In this document: in pieces, positions 17,901 to 26,400 of the stretch
How positions within the stretch are numbered: the first letter of the stretch is position 1
Layout: every line of letters begins with the position of its first letter
DNA from: Paenibacillus qinlingensis
GTDB lineage: Bacteria; Bacillota; Bacilli; Paenibacillales; NBRC-103111
NCBI RefSeq assembly: GCF_013204845.1
Contig: NZ_JABMKY010000026.1
Location: 1-64,000 of the forward strand
DNA: 64,000 nucleotides
Reading direction: 5' to 3'
Made by a program: the position numbers and the translations under genes
The notes under the pieces: generated by a model
Database searches by the model: none
Seen by the model: the letters and a program-made list of their open reading frames with translations, nothing else
What the model was told of the DNA's origin: nothing

Positions 17901-19983
17901 TGGTCCATGCAGACATATCATAGTCATAATTCGCATGCTGTCCATAATAATTGGCATATTTCCCATCAGCAACGCCCGCTTCATCTACGGGTACTTTGGA
18001 TATGCCACTCTTATAGATGATAGGTGCGGAGTCGCTTGAACTCACCGTTGTTTCCAAATACCAGAAGCCAAGCTTGTTCTTCAGTAAGGGAAGCGGCAGC
18101 TCCTCAATACCATACGTACCCCCTGCCGCTACTTGCACAGTATGGTTCTCGGTAAACTCCATCTTTCCGTAAGGATCTGTTGCTTTAATGCTTACGTTGT
18201 AGGTCTTGGTATTATCTCCATAATTAACCGTCATCACCGGATAGACAGCGTCTTCGCCTGAATAGAAAACTTGTTTCTCATTGCGGAATGCAGGCTTTAC
18301 TACACTATATTTAGATGAGTTATGCCATGGTGTAATAAACTTTTGGGATTGGACGTCTTGCCCAGATGTAATGTCAGCGAGTAGTGCTGTATCCGTTCCT
18401 CGGCTGAACGTCTGTGCCGTGTGCTCCAGTTCACTTGCATTTAGCGCTTTGGTCGAAACCTTAACTTGACTGACATTGAACGGACTACTGCGTTCTACCA
18501 TGAATTCGTAGGGCATGAACTTCTCCAAAACCGCTGCAGCAGTTACAGGCGTTGGAGGTGTAATTTCAACACCATCTTTATAAATGGCGGCATAGCCTCC
18601 AGTTCCCATTTTCCAAGTAAATGCTAGATTGAACGACTGACCGACTTGATAGCTAAGCTGATTCGGCTGCGCATACGCATAAGCGCCATTGGTTCCTTCT
18701 CCATTTCTCACAAAGAAGGTTAGCGGTTGTTCATACACCGCATTCGCACCGGTAGGCTTCTTGCTCGGCGGCGGAATATGAGCCTGTATTAATGTATTAC
18801 CAGGACCACTTTGTTCTGGAATTAATTTGAACAAGAAATCCCACGTGTTACCGAATTCCTCGTAGGGTTTATCCAAACGCACCCGAAGCTCAATCGTCCC
18901 CTCATTCGGATTGAAAATGCCAGGCGCATAATCGCGGTACCAGGTCGGTGTATCCGTGAAATTATCTGAATCGCCACCGCCTGTAACAGGACTCGGAGCA
19001 ATCGTTACTGCGAGGTTAATCGTAGTCGATGCATTACCCATACTAAGTTTTATGTTAGCGTTTTCATTTACATCCGAAGTTGTCAAATTCTTAGCTTTTA
19101 GTAGTAGTTTACCGTCTACCACTTTCAAATATGTACCGTCAACAGGAGCTACTGCGGTAATTTGAATATTAGGGTTACTTGAATTTCCCGTCTTCAATCG
19201 AAGAACCTGTTCATATACGCTCGAACCAACTGTCGTACTAGCAGCAATTGTGCCTGTCACTTCGTATTTCGCTTTTTCCAGATCGACTGCCCATTGGTTC
19301 ATGGAAGCCGTCATGTCGGCATCACGCGCAACTTTGATTGCATCCAGTCCTGCTTGGTCTGGCAGCTCTCCGACTTTGATGAATTTAATGCCGTCAATTG
19401 CAATCGGAATCGTGCCATTCGCAGCAGGCGCTACTGGCGGGAAAAACTGATACCCAGTTCCACCAGCTGTAACCGTATAAGTCTGTCCGCTTCGGAAAGG
19501 GTATACGCCGTATTGTACCCATGCATCTGTCCCATTGCCTGAATTCGGATTGTTAACGACATGTTCGCCTGTGGCGTGCGTAATCTTAAACGGAACATTA
19601 CCCGCATACCAACGCGTCGTAGCAGGCTTCCTTACATAGAATTCATACATGCCATCCTGCGGAAATGTAGGTGCAAACGTCATGCTTTGAGGCGTTGCCT
19701 TGTTCAAATTCGCATAAGTAAATCTGCTTTGATACGTTCCACTTGCGCCTTGAATGAAGTTCGCCACGCTTGGCGGAGCTGCAAGTCCCGTGTATGTGAC
19801 ACCCGGATCTTGATCATCTAGGATTACACCAATCTCCTCAGCGCCTAACACATCACCTGTAGCTGCATAAACGGCACTCATTCCAATCGGGACGATACTG
19901 ATAAGCAGCGTCGCGATCATGACCAGTGCTATTACCTTTTTAACAACACGACTTTCCCGTACGCTTGTCATCTTCTTCAACAT
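14968..19983 (-). CDS. Giant secreted multidomain glycoside hydrolase with cohesin-like, FIVAR and dockerin domains
   Basis: 1671 aa from the ATG at 19983 (GGAGGTG ten bases upstream; the TTG at 20001 overlaps this site). In order: signal peptide (1-40); golvesin/lyase-C-terminal-like beta-sandwich (about 45-205); jelly-roll region (about 340-515); a clan GH-A-type TIM barrel (about 680-1000) with candidate acid/base Glu816 in YWEVVNEVNF and nucleophile Glu935 in LQLWQSEVFPL; a CBM4/9-like module (about 1100-1255, starting NGDFE); a second golvesin-like module (about 1260-1395); a cohesin-like domain (about 1405-1530); a FIVAR-type helical repeat (about 1537-1610); and a dockerin (about 1612-1671) with two calcium loops (DLNGDNRISVGD and YDVNQDLKIDYLD). 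It should depolymerise a plant or microbial polysaccharide outside the cell. It shares its promoter element with the transporter at 9937. Confidence 0.85.
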   Translation of the reverse strand: MLKKMTSVRESRVVKKVIALVMIATLLISIVPIGMSAVYAATGDVLGAEEIGVILDDQDPGVTYTGLAAPPSVANFIQGASGTYQSRFTYANLNKATPQSMTFAPTFPQDGMYEFYVRKPATTRWYAGNVPFKITHATGEHVVNNPNSGNGTDAWVQYGVYPFRSGQTYTVTAGGTGYQFFPPVAPAANGTIPIAIDGIKFIKVGELPDQAGLDAIKVARDADMTASMNQWAVDLEKAKYEVTGTIAASTTVGSSVYEQVLRLKTGNSSNPNIQITAVAPVDGTYLKVVDGKLLLKAKNLTTSDVNENANIKLSMGNASTTINLAVTIAPSPVTGGGDSDNFTDTPTWYRDYAPGIFNPNEGTIELRVRLDKPYEEFGNTWDFLFKLIPEQSGPGNTLIQAHIPPPSKKPTGANAVYEQPLTFFVRNGEGTNGAYAYAQPNQLSYQVGQSFNLAFTWKMGTGGYAAIYKDGVEITPPTPVTAAAVLEKFMPYEFMVERSSPFNVSQVKVSTKALNASELEHTAQTFSRGTDTALLADITSGQDVQSQKFITPWHNSSKYSVVKPAFRNEKQVFYSGEDAVYPVMTVNYGDNTKTYNVSIKATDPYGKMEFTENHTVQVAAGGTYGIEELPLPLLKNKLGFWYLETTVSSSDSAPIIYKSGISKVPVDEAGVADGKYANYYGQHANYDYDMSAWTKINTSATRGWEGALQFLWYAVEPTKGNFVWDKSDAYVERAQEAGMDVLAVLGYPSDWASTRPAEQDIPAGMNDLMYRAERWVPKDIKFTNGTPGTGEDWSNYVYQSMKRYAGKVKYWEVVNEVNFHPTSNPKTIAAAFSGTNEEYILMQKIAYEQAQRVKSEYKLATGQDLDLYVTTSGFATPDPSADRQLAVNMLKGDNVNYYDIYNVHGYGGTQGIADILTAYGQAKTTHPNLQLWQSEVFPLNSTYTPWRIYDTVWNYMDFLAAGTAKYFNMGTPGDDTFVTRHSQSPTEMYQAMATLQHHIRKADEYLGSYTGFEGANFLKVNHYLRRTDGKFLSVLSADDLTLYATVANAEQIVSAQDAYGNAVPVTDFDGTKRLLKKNSLFIVSQAPLQITKVTGDVPLAIVKNGDFERVSGDPTGGSSAVLLPDWMMGWNRGVYGTNAYVTKTSQFAGQNAAEFNSAGAPSNRTFLYQQVSITQPGTYVFSAQIKKLEGSDVQPELNIWDGTQDHQLAPVTLTNQYVNYSQTYEVTGPINLVLNVGILSGVGKVVFDNISFELVPENVTISMDNSDSTGVTLLGQWESRTNADANKGNFALNTTKDGASSVSYKPAILIDGMYDVYVWQHITTGTQNAPFTIHHAKGSDTVLVNQSQNGKSWYKIGSYPFLKGESGSVVVTNAYTQGNFILADGVRFTRTGSIPIPNQNLNNKLTGPATVDGGQNFKVTYSLDSVTDSVYALDTTVTYDATKLDFISAASLKDGFDIVSTKTSVAGQVRIIASSLGAAKAIKANSDVLELNFTSKANGTNGIVDLQAASIAVVGAGLESTLASYKLTINVQYANKTNLTAAIVAAETLYNASVEGTLIGQYPAGSKATLQSAINAAKAVENDTAVTQAQIDAATSLLVGAVDAFKLTVNKQKPEDLNGDNRISVGDLYPILIHYGKTSASADWSTVRQYDVNQDLKIDYLDMAAVAMKIE

Positions 19984-20061
19984 TTCCAAACACACCTCCA
20001 AAGATTATGATCACACCAGTAATAAGACTTCAGTCACCTCAGCTCTTATGGGTATGATCTT

Positions 20062-20127
20062 ATTCTAAGAAATGGATGTATGCGTTCACAACAGGACAGA
20101 AGTAAGATATCTATGACAAAAGGACGG
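20062..20127 (-). promoter_or_regulatory. Putative activator site and -10 box, copy 2 (upstream of the giant hydrolase)
   Basis: 20087-20127 is the second copy of the 41-bp element described at 9970-10035, with the same direct repeat on the minus strand. A TAGAAT hexamer (20062-20067) lies exactly 19 bp downstream. The -10-like box is about 80 bp from the hydrolase start, leaving a leader of about 70 bases. Confidence 0.7.
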
Positions 20128-20134
20128 ACTATTT

Positions 20135-21013
20135 TCAACGCTTGCCAATATCGGAATTCATCGCCATAAACTGGCTGGGCATAACACCGACTGTAGCCTT
20201 GAATGATCGACTGAATAAATAAATGCTTGAAAAGCCCACCTGTTCAGCAATAGCAGTTAAGGTTTGCATCCCTTCAATTATTCTTAATTTCGATTGTTCG
20301 ATGCGAATATGTGTCAAATATTTATGAATCGTAATACCAAGCTGATCTTTAAATAGAAACGATAAATGATTGGTCGAAATTCCGACATGCTCACTTATCG
20401 TATGATTATCCAGTTCAGGATCCCAATATCGTTCATTAATGAATGTGATGGTGTTTTCAATAAAAACCCAGCCCTTCGTTAGCTTTCCCTCTCTGCTGTT
20501 TTGACCCACTTGTCCCTTCATAAAAAGGACTATTAACTCCAAACAAATCCCTTTAAGGATCAACGAATAACCTGGTCTCCGATCCAGAAACTCTTTCTGC
20601 ATCTTCAGGAATCTTTTCTTTAGCTCGATCTGGTCCGGCAATTGCAAATGAGAAATGGGGCTTGTAGATGCAAACTGCATCTCTTTATCGGTAATGGCTT
20701 TACGCTCTTCGGTAATCACTTGGTCTTTCCACGAGCTTCGTTCTTCGTCATAATACAAGTCAAAATGAACGATATATTGGATCAAAGGTATCTCTGACGT
20801 AGAGCGAATAATATGGGCCATGAAGGGAGGCATAAGAAGAATATCCCCTTCCTTCACCTCATATTTGACTCCGTTCAAAAAAAACTCTGCTTCACCTTGT
20901 TCAATATAGGTAAAAACATGGTCATAATCCATCCATTCACCCGCCAGAGAGAAGGATTTATGAATTTTGACCACTCTAACGAAAGGCGTTATGCTGTTCA
21001 TCCAAGTCTCCAT
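20135..21013 (-). CDS. AraC-family one-component regulator with cupin-like sensor domain
   Basis: 292 aa. The N-terminal half is a cupin-like ligand domain (YEVKEGDILLMPPFMAHII). The C-terminal half has two helix-turn-helix motifs (ISEHVGISTNHLSFLF and LTAIAEQVGFSSIYLFSRSF). The ATG follows AGGAGGGAAGTGC. It precedes the hydrolase gene on the same strand, with the shared activator site between them, so it is a second candidate for regulating that promoter. No partner kinase is needed for this class. A remnant of an oxidoreductase gene lies immediately upstream, so part of its original operon may have been lost. Confidence 0.9.
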   Translation of the reverse strand: METWMNSITPFVRVVKIHKSFSLAGEWMDYDHVFTYIEQGEAEFFLNGVKYEVKEGDILLMPPFMAHIIRSTSEIPLIQYIVHFDLYYDEERSSWKDQVITEERKAITDKEMQFASTSPISHLQLPDQIELKKRFLKMQKEFLDRRPGYSLILKGICLELIVLFMKGQVGQNSREGKLTKGWVFIENTITFINERYWDPELDNHTISEHVGISTNHLSFLFKDQLGITIHKYLTHIRIEQSKLRIIEGMQTLTAIAEQVGFSSIYLFSRSFKATVGVMPSQFMAMNSDIGKR

Positions 21014-21024
21014 GCACTTCCCTC

Positions 21025-21201
21025 CTACGAAATGATTGATGGATGTCTCAATATATTTGTTGAAATTCTAAAACCTTGCATGCCAAATACATTATTGTCC
21101 AAGTATAACTGAAGGGTATTCATATTTTCCATATCCCAGCGCAAAGATCCTTTGGAGCCATTGATTTCAAGGCGATTTCCACTACGGTTTCCCTTGCCAA
21201 A
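21025..21201 (-). pseudogene. Remnant of a Gfo/Idh/MocA-family oxidoreductase gene
   Basis: A minus-strand reading frame without a start codon gives FGKGNRSGNRLEINGSKGSL, continuing with RWDMENMNTLQLYL, and ends at the TAG at 21025-21027. This closely resembles the C-terminal part of Gfo/Idh/MocA dehydrogenases (R-x-x-x-E-I-x-G-S-x-G-S-L). The NAD-binding half is absent and the C-terminus is cut after about 58 codons. The fragment abuts a terminator hairpin on one side and the intact AraC gene on the other, consistent with a deletion that fused two loci. Confidence 0.65.
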
Positions 21202-21238
21202 AAGCGATGCTATTGATATCTATGATATCAATAGCATC
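21199..21238 (-). terminator. Terminator of the dehydrogenase gene (perfect 15-bp inverted repeat)
   Basis: GATGCTATTGATATC/GATATCAATAGCATC is a perfect 15-bp inverted repeat with a 3-base loop, followed on the minus strand by GCTTTTT. It lies 44 bp after the dehydrogenase stop, at the edge of the oxidoreductase remnant. Confidence 0.7.
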
Positions 21239-21281
21239 CCTCTCGATTAAACGACGCAAATTCGAACTTTTATTTTGAGAC

Positions 21282-22292
21282 TCATGTCTCGCTCCAGTCA
21301 AATAAAACACCGCTGTACTGATCCTTATTCAGTCGAAGACCCTCATAAGCTTTCTTAGCTTCATCCGGCTTCAGCACATGGCTGATTAAAGGCTCAATCT
21401 GCAGCCGCTTCTGCTTCATCATCTCGAAAATAATGCTCGAGTTTCTGACCAACGAATGTTTGACAAACTCATTAGGTTCAATTGGGTAACGCCATTCATG
21501 TGCTCCCTTGAAGGTAATGCATCCCCTGCCATATAGATGGCAGTAATTCAGAACATCCGTCACGTCCGTGTGATACTCACCGCGAGGACTGCCTAAGAAA
21601 ATGATTTCACCTAATTTGCCGATATAGGGGAGACTCTGAATTGCTACTTGCGGGACCCCCGTTGCTTCAATATGGGTGGAGACTCCTTTGCCATAGGTAA
21701 TATCGGCGATTCGTTCCTTCACACTGTCTTGTCCACCATTCAAGCCATAGATCACACCGCACTGCTCGGCGGTTCGAAGTCGTTCCACAGATAAATCGAT
21801 ACCAATCACAGTAGCACCTTGGGCTTGCGCCAGTTGAGCGGCCATATTACCGATAAGTCCAAGCCCGGTTACGCTAACATAATCCCCAAATTCAATATTT
21901 GAAACACGAATCGCTGTCGTCGCAACCGTTGCCATGCGAGTAAAAGGCACCCATTTTAAATCCAAATTCTTTGGAACTTTAAGGAAAGTCCCCTTTATGG
22001 AAACAACCTCATACTTGGAGTGAGTCCCGTAATGAAAAACAACATCACCGGATGCAAACTCGGTTACGCCCTCCCCCACTTCCACGATCTCACTTACCGC
22101 TGCATATCCTGGGATACCCGGCATCTGGAACCAAGATTCATTTCCCGACAGCATGGCCAGTTCTGTCCCAGGACTGATTAATGTATACAGCTTTTTAACC
22201 AAAACCTCCTCTACACCAATCCTCTCAGAGAAGCTCTCTTCCATCGTTTCAACTTGCCACGGACTTAGAAATATTACTTTTTTGTTAATCAT
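21282..22292 (-). CDS. Zinc-type medium-chain alcohol/polyol dehydrogenase
   Basis: 336 aa, an MDR-family NAD(P)-dependent dehydrogenase. The GroES-like part has LISPGTELAMLSG and GIPGYAAVSEIVEVGEGV. The nucleotide-binding part has VTGLGLIGNMAAQLAQAQGA and an Asp in IGIDLS, which suggests NAD. The usual Cys-x-Gly at the catalytic zinc is replaced by ISPG, as in the BchC-like/PGT subgroup, and the structural four-Cys lobe is absent. In sugar loci such enzymes oxidise sugar hydroxyls together with Gfo/Idh/MocA partners, of which a remnant lies just downstream. The start at 22292 is preceded at optimal distance from AAAGGAG by a mini-frame ATG CGA TGA whose stop overlaps the start, so coupling or reinitiation is possible. 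Confidence 0.82.
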   Translation of the reverse strand: MINKKVIFLSPWQVETMEESFSERIGVEEVLVKKLYTLISPGTELAMLSGNESWFQMPGIPGYAAVSEIVEVGEGVTEFASGDVVFHYGTHSKYEVVSIKGTFLKVPKNLDLKWVPFTRMATVATTAIRVSNIEFGDYVSVTGLGLIGNMAAQLAQAQGATVIGIDLSVERLRTAEQCGVIYGLNGGQDSVKERIADITYGKGVSTHIEATGVPQVAIQSLPYIGKLGEIIFLGSPRGEYHTDVTDVLNYCHLYGRGCITFKGAHEWRYPIEPNEFVKHSLVRNSSIIFEMMKQKRLQIEPLISHVLKPDEAKKAYEGLRLNKDQYSGVLFDWSET

Positions 22293-22462
22293 CGCATCGA
22301 TACACTCCTTTATGTTGATCTCATTTTCAATATAAATGTTTTTACATGGAGCGTCTTTGACGTAAAAAATGATTTTTTATCTAAAAGCACGAAAACCTTA
22401 GGGCTCCGTGTTTTGTTTCGTATTCCTATTGTTGTATCGGAGACCACGATGGCCAAAAATGC
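22293..22462. other. Leader of the dehydrogenase gene, no coding content
   Basis: AT-rich interval upstream of 22292. A TATATT hexamer (minus strand, near 22330) is a weak -10 candidate without a clear -35. Nothing else is evident. Confidence 0.3.
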
Positions 22463-22491
22463 AAAAAAAACTCGCTGCGCGAGGCAACGAG
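22463..22491 (-). terminator. Terminator after the AraC pseudogene
   Basis: On the minus strand CTCGTTG ... CAGCGAG forms a 7-bp stem (one G-T pair) followed by eight T. It lies about 40 bp after the stop codon at 22531. Confidence 0.75.
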
Positions 22492-22530
22492 CGACTGTAT
22501 TAAATGGAATAATTTTACACATAAAAAGTG

Positions 22531-23290
22531 TTATGCATTGACCCGTAATAACTCTGCTCTATACTCACCTGGCGTCTTACCGGTTTCCATTTTAAATGCT
22601 TTTGTAAAAGATTGAACCGTCAAGTAACCTACCTGATCTGCAATCTCCTGGATTTTTAGACGTGGGTCGCCAAGAAGCGTTCTGGCAGCAGCGAGTCGAC
22701 GCTCCGATACTCTATCCTTAATTGTCATACCGGTTTCATCCTTATAAATTTTGCGCATATGAGAAGTACTAATTGTAAAAATTTCACTTAATCGTTCAAT
22801 CGTTAGATCATCTGCAAGATGGGCATGTAGGCGACCATACTCTGCATCGTTTCCATTTCCAACAGATCCGTATGCCTCAATTGTTGAATGACCGGCTGAA
22901 AGCCGAGATTGGCGTCATCGTCCATGGAGACGAGCACAACGACGAATGCCCCTCTTTCGGGCAAGCTCAATCCGTAATAAGCCAATCGTTCCATCGTTTG
23001 CGGTAATATTTGCTCGTCGCCGCAAACCAAACGTTGCAAAAATTTATTCCGACTCTGAATCTCATAATCTTTCAGGAGCGTAGTCAAATCACGGTTCTAA
23101 TCCATAAGACTGCTGACGTTGCGTTCAATTTGAACGATCTCCTTGGCATGTTCAGCCCGCCTATCATCAGGTTTCTGATCGGTGCCGCGCATCGTAATCA
23201 ACAGCCAGTTCTTCGGGTTGACGATTCTTTTGGACAGCAGCAGCGAGAACCGCCAATTCAGCAGTTCGGATAAAAAAAAGCAGTGGGGTT
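22531..23290 (-). pseudogene. Degraded membrane-type AraC regulator gene
   Basis: Three pieces of one gene can be read on the minus strand. Piece one (about 23290-23095) encodes LSELLNWRFSLLLSKRIVNP, like the second membrane segment of YesN-type AraC regulators, and runs into an in-frame TAG at 23097-23099 (LMD*NRDLTTLLKDYEI). The same frame continues to about 22850 (NKFLQRLVCGDE, AFVVVLVSMDDDAN). A frameshift near 22850 moves reading to the frame ending at 22531, which contains the complete helix-turn-helix pair (LTIERLSEIFTISTSHMRKI and IQEIADQVGYLTVQSFTKAF). The first third is missing and the break meets the terminator of the next gene. It is clearly a dead relative of the genes at 39161 and 61173. 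Confidence 0.8.
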
Positions 23291-23297
23291 AGACAAT

Positions 23298-23349
23298 AAA
23301 AAGAGTGCCATTCACCTAGCCTTCCTGGCTTGGTGAGCGGCACTCTTTG
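23298..23349 (-). terminator. Terminator of the GH74-like gene
   Basis: A 10-bp stem AAAGAGTGCC/GGCACTCTTT, with an inner hairpin, is followed on the minus strand by TTTATTG. It lies about 70 bp after the stop codon at 23416. Confidence 0.75.
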
Positions 23350-23415
23350 TGATCCTTTTAATAAGTAATGAACGGTTTCATTGAAATAAGAGCTTTAATC
23401 AATCTTTTCCATGGG

Positions 23416-26400
23416 CTATGGTAAAAGAGTATCTACCAGAATGAGGGTATTAGCTTGAAGGCCCCCCTCCACTGTGGTTGCTGTAATCGTAGCTGTCCCA
23501 TTGCTTAATGCTGTCACATTACCCGTCTGATCCACAATCGCAACAGTTGGATTACTCGTCGTCCACACCACTTTTTTGTTATTCGCTTCTAGTGGGAATA
23601 CCATTGATTGTAAATGGTAGACGTTATTCGTCACGGTATCTAGTGCGGCATTCATGGCAGAAAGCGTCACATTCGTAACAGGTACATACTTTGTCACCAA
23701 TGTATCGTCGAATAAAGCCGCCGTATTGTATGACCTAAATCCAATCGCTCCAGTTCCTAGTGAGTTATCCGTGACGGATATCTTCTCTTCTCCGTTTATA
23801 TATCCTTTCACTAAAGAACCATTCACTAAGATCTTAGCGGTATACCAAGTATCTAAACTGAGCGTTTGGGATACCGTAGCCAGAATGGTCCAGTTCCCAG
23901 CTTGTTTTTTCAATATTTTCAACTGGTTGCTTGCTCGATTCAGTTGGAAATAATACATATTATTACCGTTCTGGTATCGGAACAAGAGGCCTGCTCCCGA
24001 ACTTCCCACACCTTCCGAGGTCATTTTGATTCTTGACTGAACGGCAAAGTTAGTCCAACTTGTATTCCCCGCTGATATTAAATTTTCACCTGAATTCGAA
24101 TTGGCAGCCAATAACTTGTTAATCCCATCTGTCGTAACCGTCCAAGTACCGATTACTTGGGTCCAGCCCACAGAATCCCCATCATCGAAGTTATCACTGA
24201 AAAGATTCGTGCCTACAAGATCTTTTACACTTACATCGTCATAAACGGACGCGGTGTTGTAGGCCTTAAAACCAATTTTCCCCGTGCTGAATGTTGTATC
24301 TGTCATATGAATCATCTCAACGCCATCTAGATAACAGATGATGGAGGATCCGTTGACAACGACCTTAACGGTGTACCATTGATTCCATTCAAACGGCTGC
24401 GTAACCGGTGTACCTACCGTGGTCCATGTGCCCGCTTGTTTTTTCAAGACTTTTATTTGACCATCCGCTTTATTCAATTGAACCGCATACATATTATTGG
24501 CATCTTGGTAACGGAAAATGAGACTTGCCCCCGTCCCCCCATATCCTTGCCCCGTCATCTTAACCTTCGCTTGGACCGAATAGTTCGCCCAGGATGAGGT
24601 ACCTGCTGTTATCTGACCGTCTGTTGATGGAATACTTAGCACTTTAGAACCTTCCGGCACCACATTCCATGTGCCTAGGGAGGAGGTCCATCCCGTGGAA
24701 TCCCCATCTTGGAATTGATCACTATACAAGTTGCGATCATAATACTTATCATATTCGTATACCCAAGTGCCTGAAGATGTTCCTACATATACCCTTGGCA
24801 AATTAGGATGAAAGGCGACCTTCCATATATCCTTGGTGCCTTTAAGTCCTTCAACGACCCGCCAGTTCTGACCGCCGTCCAATGTTTCGAATAATCCTGC
24901 ACTAGGTGTTAATCCCTGATTATCTGTTCCCCCTGCTACGAGATGCAGTTGATTATTAGGATCCTGTGCGATATCAAAAACAGGTAAAGTACCGCTTAAG
25001 CTTTTGACCAAGCCATTCGAATCATTTATATTCGTTAGCGTACTTCCATCAAGACGGTATAGCCCCGATGCAAAGCTGCCTATCCAGAGTCGATCTGCAA
25101 CAAACAGATCCGGTACGATATTCTGAATACCGCTGATTGAGGAAGTCATCGTTACCCATGAAGAGGGGGAACCGCCATTCGTTGACTTTGAAATAACTCC
25201 TCCATCGGCTGACCATACAACATCTCCATCGAAAGGAGAAACAGCCGCAACACCTTTATCTAATTGGCTCCAAGTGAGGCCACCGTCTATGCTTTTATTT
25301 TTACCTGCATAAATTATGTTATTGTTCTGGGGGTGGTACATAATCACGCGAGCTCTCGAAGTCATCTGTGTTCCTGAAATCTGTGTGAAATTTAGTCCGC
25401 CGTCATGGCTTTCCGATAGGATTGTATGTGAGCCCCAATCCCCAATATTGATGAATAAATGCTCAGAATCCTGAGGATCGCGTGCGATCGCATGTACAGT
25501 CCTGTGCCCACCATACCTTGGTTCGTAGCGATCATCCATCAAGTACTGAAACATCGGATACTGTTCCGCACCATATACGTTGGATTTTACAAGACCACGA
25601 TCGATGGCTGTAATATAGATATTTTGATTATTATTGGGATCAAAGAGGAATCCACTGGCACGTAATCCAGAGAACCCGCTACTGGAGGGATACAAACTTA
25701 CACCGCCATCTTTGGACTTGTAAATCTCGTTATCCAACGGCACCCATACGATATTGGGATTTGTAGGGTGCGTAGTAAAGGCTTCACTAAACCATCCCCA
25801 GTTGTCTTCCATGAAAGAGGTACCATTATTAACTGTGGAAGCTTGCCATGTTACTCCCAAATCTGTGCTGTACCTCATACTATACTGTGAATTTCTAATG
25901 GAGAGATATAATCTTGCATGACCATTGGTACCTGGTGCTCCAAACAGAAGTTTGGTAAACTTCCCGTCTGTTGGAACATCGATTCTCGGTACCTGTAAGT
26001 CAGTCCAGGAACTCCCTGCGTCAGTACTGGTATATACCTTCCCATCTGCAATAGCAAACCATTGATTGGCATTGGTCGGATTTTCCGAAATGCTGGCAGC
26101 TTCTAATCCGGAAAATCCCGTATTTTTCGCCACCCACGTCGCACCGTCATTCAAACTGACTTGAATACCACTTCCGTATGTCGCCGCCATGACCGTGCCG
26201 CTCGTGGAATCTACAAATAAGTCATTGATGGCTTGGTCGATTAGACCGATATTAGTCCAAGTCTCTTTCTCTCCATTACCAATAGATTTGAAAACTCCCT
26301 TACTATGTGAGGCCACATAGATCGCTCTGTTGCCATTACTCTCGATCCCTCCGAAACGAATCAGCTTATTGGATGATTTCCTATAGAAGGACGTGCTTAA

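Noticed and set aside
21206..21238. Perfect 15-bp inverted repeat as a possible operator or recombination site
   Set aside because: It is followed by GC and five T in the direction of the upstream gene and lies after its stop codon, so a terminator is the simpler reading.
22310..22522. Minus-strand open frame of 70 codons upstream of the AraC pseudogene terminator
   Set aside because: It spans a terminator hairpin and low-complexity AT-rich DNA, with no ribosome site or known domain.
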